Assembly: GCF_000205165.1 (NCBI RefSeq)
Contig: NZ_GL883870.1
Location: 27,823 to 91,822, forward strand
Origin: Paraprevotella xylaniphila YIT 11841
GTDB taxonomy: Bacteria > Bacteroidota > Bacteroidia > Bacteroidales > Bacteroidaceae
DNA length: 64,000 nucleotides
Direction of reading: 5' to 3'
The notes beneath the pieces are model-generated. The model was not told the origin of the DNA and ran no database searches. It was given only the letters and a program-made list of their open reading frames with translations. Each line of letters begins with the position of its first letter. Position 1 is the first letter of the stretch. Shown in pieces: positions 61,617 through 64,000 of the stretch. The position numbers and the translations under genes were made by a program.

Positions 61617-61949
61617 TTATTGGTTGCCTGTATCGGTATTCCATTCCTTTCCTTTATTGGCAACGATACGCCGTTTCATTCCTGCTGCGGGAAAGACGGC
61701 CTTCACGTCTTCCGGCCTGTAGTACACCTTGTGGCTTATCTTCGTGTAAGCCAGCGTCCCGTTCTCCCGCATTGTCTGCAAGGTTCTTGGGCTGACGCAG
61801 AGCAGCCTGCACACGTCATCGCTGTCAAGCCACTCCCTTTCTCCCAAATCCTCATGTTCCCGGCAGAGACGCTCCACCTTTTCCGCAAAAAAATCGAACC
61901 CCGAAAGCATCCTCTCGAAAGTCGCCTTCTCTATGACCACTACTTCCAT
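61617..61949 (-). CDS. Helix-turn-helix (HTH_17) protein
   Basis: A 110-residue protein from ATG 61949 (MEVVVIEKATFERML) with the HTH WLDSDDVCRLLCVSPRTLQTMRENG followed by VYYRPEDVKAVF. Orthologue of 14268-14579. Control of element excision or transfer (family knowledge). Confidence 0.8.
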   Translation of the reverse strand: MEVVVIEKATFERMLSGFDFFAEKVERLCREHEDLGEREWLDSDDVCRLLCVSPRTLQTMRENGTLAYTKISHKVYYRPEDVKAVFPAAGMKRRIVANKGKEWNTDTGNQ

Positions 61950-62365
61950 AATTCCTGCAAATTTAAGTTTGACATTGATTTTTATTACAAAACGGAACGA
62001 GGAAATAATGCCATCCCGACCGTTTCCGGAAGCGAAGAAAATAAAAAAATCAAGACGGGCTGCAAACCGGACGAGAGGTGTCACCGGCAGACATCCCTTT
62101 TCACCGCCAGGGGATAATTACGGATGGTAAGAAGCGGAAAAGGACACACTTATTTCTTTGAAGCAAAGGTAGCCGTTCCCCACCGGAGCGCAAGGCCGGG
62201 CCCTACGGGTCGGCGGGGAAAAAATCATCCTCGCGCTCCGCGCTCCGGTATTTTTTCCTGCCGAGCCTTGACGTCTTTCCGGTGGGAGAACGGCTGTAAG
62301 GCATACAAAGAAACAAGAGTGCCCGTACCACGGGCCGGATGTCTAACAGATAAAAGCAAAAGGAT
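61950..62365. other. Structured divergent intergenic region
   Basis: Holds the leftward -7 box TACCTTTG (minus, 62164-62171) and a GC-rich structured block: AGCCGTTCCCCACCGG (62171-62186) pairs with CCGGTGGGAGAACGGCT (62279-62295), enclosing further GC-rich arms. No coding frame recognised. Confidence 0.55.
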
Positions 62366-62926
62366 ATGGCAACAAAAGACGTGAAAGAATTCAACGGATG
62401 GTTTAACCGTTCATACGCGAGATTGAAGGAGAGACTCTCCATCTATGGAAAAATCGACGAGGACGCGTTCCATGACGCATATCTGGCTGTCAGGAAGCAG
62501 ATAATGTTCTCAAGTGTCGGGATAGAAGATCCGGAGTCCTATTTCTTCGGATGCTACCGGAGAATCCTGCAGTCGGGCGCAAGGGATGAAAGCCGTTACG
62601 ACAGCCCCGGAGACGAGTATTTCGCAAGACTGGGTGAGACGGACTGCGCGGAAGAGACAGAGGAACGGGAAGAGATGCTTACCGGATGCGACAGGCTGGT
62701 AAGGGACATACAGAAGTTCCTCAGGCGGCATTTCTCCTATGAGGATTACAGGATATTCATGCTGCGGTTCTACGAGACCGGAAGCTCATTCCGCACCATA
62801 GCCAGGCACATGGGCGAGAAGACCTCGGTGGTGACACGCAGGGCACAGGCGATGATGGAATCCGTCCGGGCAAACCGGAAGTTCATCGCCCAAAGAAGAT
62901 TGATCATGGCCGGCGAGGCGGCATAA
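62366..62926 (+). CDS. Sigma-70-like element protein
   Basis: A 186-residue protein. A first region resembles sigma region 2 (DEDAFHDAYLAVRKQI, ESYFFGCYRRILQ), the last a sigma region 4-type HTH (SYEDYRIFMLRFYETGSSFRTIARHMGEKTSVVTRRAQAMMESV). May be an element-encoded transcription factor rather than a true sigma factor. Confidence 0.6.
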   Translation: MATKDVKEFNGWFNRSYARLKERLSIYGKIDEDAFHDAYLAVRKQIMFSSVGIEDPESYFFGCYRRILQSGARDESRYDSPGDEYFARLGETDCAEETEEREEMLTGCDRLVRDIQKFLRRHFSYEDYRIFMLRFYETGSSFRTIARHMGEKTSVVTRRAQAMMESVRANRKFIAQRRLIMAGEAA

Positions 62927-62962
62927 AAGACAATAAATGTATCACTCAAAACATAATCGATT

Positions 62963-63376
62963 ATGAAACTGACTGTTTATGACAAGAGCAATTCCCATCC
63001 GGCACTGACCTACAAAGGCAAACGGATCATCACGGTATGCCGTGACGGCAGCATGTACCTGAGCAGGATATTGAGCAGGGAACTGAGCCTGCACGCAGGA
63101 AACAGGCTGTGTATCGCCAGGGATGAGGACAGGCCAAAGGACTGGTACATGTTCGTCTCGGATGACGGAAACGGATTCACGATATGGAACGATCCGCGTT
63201 GCGCCCGCTTCTCGAACAGCTTCATCGCCGGCATGATACTCGATGCCGCGAAGGTCGAGAAATGCGCCGGTTTCATGGTGGCGAAAGAGCCGGTGAATGT
63301 GGACGGCAGGCTATGCTACCGGATAATGCTCGACAACCCGATACCGAAGGGAGTAAGAGCCACCGGTACGAGATAA
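62963..63376 (+). CDS. Hypothetical element protein
   Basis: A 137-residue beta-rich protein (RIITVCRDGSMYLSRILSRE, WYMFVSDDGNGFTIWNDP). No family recognised. Follows the sigma-like gene by 36 bp, ends at a strong terminator. Confidence 0.6.
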   Translation: MKLTVYDKSNSHPALTYKGKRIITVCRDGSMYLSRILSRELSLHAGNRLCIARDEDRPKDWYMFVSDDGNGFTIWNDPRCARFSNSFIAGMILDAAKVEKCAGFMVAKEPVNVDGRLCYRIMLDNPIPKGVRATGTR

Positions 63377-63401
63377 ATCCGACCCCTGAAAGAAAAAGCA
63401 A

Positions 63402-63454
63402 GGGGCATCCGGAGGAAGGAAGAAGAAGAACCGACCTCCGGGTGTCCCTTTTTT
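63402..63454. terminator. Bidirectional terminator
   Basis: GGGGCATCCGGAGG (63402-63415) pairs with CCTCCGGGTGTCCC (63435-63448; one wobble), followed by TTTTTT on the plus strand, between convergent genes. Confidence 0.8.
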
Positions 63455-63473
63455 CATGCGGCCACAGGCAGAA

Positions 63474-63971
63474 TCATAACGGTTTCAGGTTGATACGGCT
63501 GCTGTAGATGGCGTTCAGCTCGTCACGGTACTGTTCCAGATGGGCCGAAAGGATATTGTCGATGTAGCAGGAAATGCTGACAGTCGGTGCTATCACGGAA
63601 AGCAGGGTGCGCACCCGTTCATAGTTCTCGCTGCTGACATAGGTCTGCCGGCGCTCTTTCACAACGTTGTTGCCGAACAGATGTTCGGGATACTCCTGAA
63701 GACTGTTCTTTTTCCGGTGTGTTTTCCCCCGAAGAACCGGAGACGGTGCTTCTTCCTCACCGCCGGACACACCGGAACCGGGAACTTCCACCTTGTCGGA
63801 TTTGGCAGGAATCCCCGACCGGTTTTCCGTTTCCGGTTTCTTATCATCTTCTTTTTGGGAGTCAGCAGCGTTGCTCCCATAACGATTTTCCAGGACAGAG
63901 GCGGGAATATCCCCGGCCATTACGCGGCGTATCTGCTCCTCGTCGATTTTAACTTCCTTTCTCTTTACCAT
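63474..63971 (-). CDS. DUF3408-domain mobile-element protein
   Basis: A 165-residue protein with the DUF3408 end (RQTYVSSENYERVRTLLSVI, CYIDNILSAHLEQYRDELN) and a long polar, Pro/Glu-rich front (about 20-85). Homologous in domain to 14974-15456, showing shared backbone of elements 1 and 2. Confidence 0.8.
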   Translation of the reverse strand: MVKRKEVKIDEEQIRRVMAGDIPASVLENRYGSNAADSQKEDDKKPETENRSGIPAKSDKVEVPGSGVSGGEEEAPSPVLRGKTHRKKNSLQEYPEHLFGNNVVKERRQTYVSSENYERVRTLLSVIAPTVSISCYIDNILSAHLEQYRDELNAIYSSRINLKPL

Positions 63972-64000
63972 GAATTATCTAATTTTGATAGTTGAACAAT

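Larger units (their letters stand above)
47844..64000 (+). mobile_element. Element 2 (integrative element, right end outside window)
   Basis: Its left edge has the same AATTTA (47844-47849) as element 1, and the DNA before the integrases is homologous (for example TTCAGTTAC, AAATCGT). It carries the same backbone (two integrases, two reversed HTH genes, DUF3408) plus a sigma-like gene, and a defence cargo inserted between integrases and HTH genes. Transfer genes, if any, are to the right. Confidence 0.7.

Overview
This window looks like a chromosome segment of a gut Bacteroidales bacterium (Bacteroides, Phocaeicola or Parabacteroides type; the species cannot be fixed from sequence alone). The signs are TAnnTTTG-type -7 boxes upstream of many genes, lenient lipobox lipoproteins, PepSY-like, DUF4230 and DUF4738 proteins, a GH125 mannosidase, a bile salt hydrolase, and mobilizable elements with tandem tyrosine recombinases, DUF3408 and VirE-N/DUF3987 genes. 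The host genes read as GC-richer than the restriction and defence cargo, which is visibly AT-rich. No tRNA, rRNA or CRISPR array was recognised.

Layout. (1) 1-10.5 kb: host genes. A leftward operon (lipoprotein, thioredoxin-fold protein, O-antigen-ligase-like protein with TPRs, transglutaminase-like protein) diverges from a small membrane-anchored winged-helix regulator, R1. A second leftward gene for a 901-residue secreted protein diverges from the start of a paralogous regulator, R2. Both divergent regions carry the same 22-bp-spaced pair of TATCAAATATTATCA repeats, exactly 31 bp from the leftward -7 box. (2) 10.5-19.5 kb: a mobilizable element of about 9 kb (two integrases, RhuM-like protein, two HTH proteins, DUF3408, mobilization genes, peptidase E-like cargo). 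It sits in the fifth codon region of R2, so the R2 promoter and ATG are on one side and the rest of the gene on the other. (3) 20.1-30.4 kb: host genes: rmuC, an acetyltransferase, GH125, two DUF4230 proteins, a DUF4738 lipoprotein, a transglutaminase-like protein, mtnN-luxS, bile salt hydrolase and a small membrane protein.

(4) 30.7-42.5 kb: a four-gene operon (AlbA_2/HTH protein, membrane coiled-coil protein, phospholipase-D-fold helicase, Eco57I-type adenine methyltransferase). It is followed by two tail-to-tail silent specificity cassettes bounded by a 49-bp inverted repeat and a serine recombinase gene. It reads as a phase-variable restriction or defence system whose target-recognition half can be swapped by inversion. 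(5) 42.6-47.8 kb: mobilization and replication genes of an NBU-like element whose integrase gene is cut. (6) 47.84 kb to the window end: a second element of the same backbone as element 1. It carries a compact defence operon (XRE regulator, fused nuclease-methyltransferase with specificity subunit, TIR protein, DGQHR/TIR-like fusion, GIY-YIG/DUF4357 protein, two small proteins, Fic). The cargo is bracketed by 91%-identical direct repeats left by a decayed AlbA_2-type gene. Element 2 is inserted into the integrase of the NBU-like element, so the right half of the window is a nest of mobile DNA carrying defence genes.
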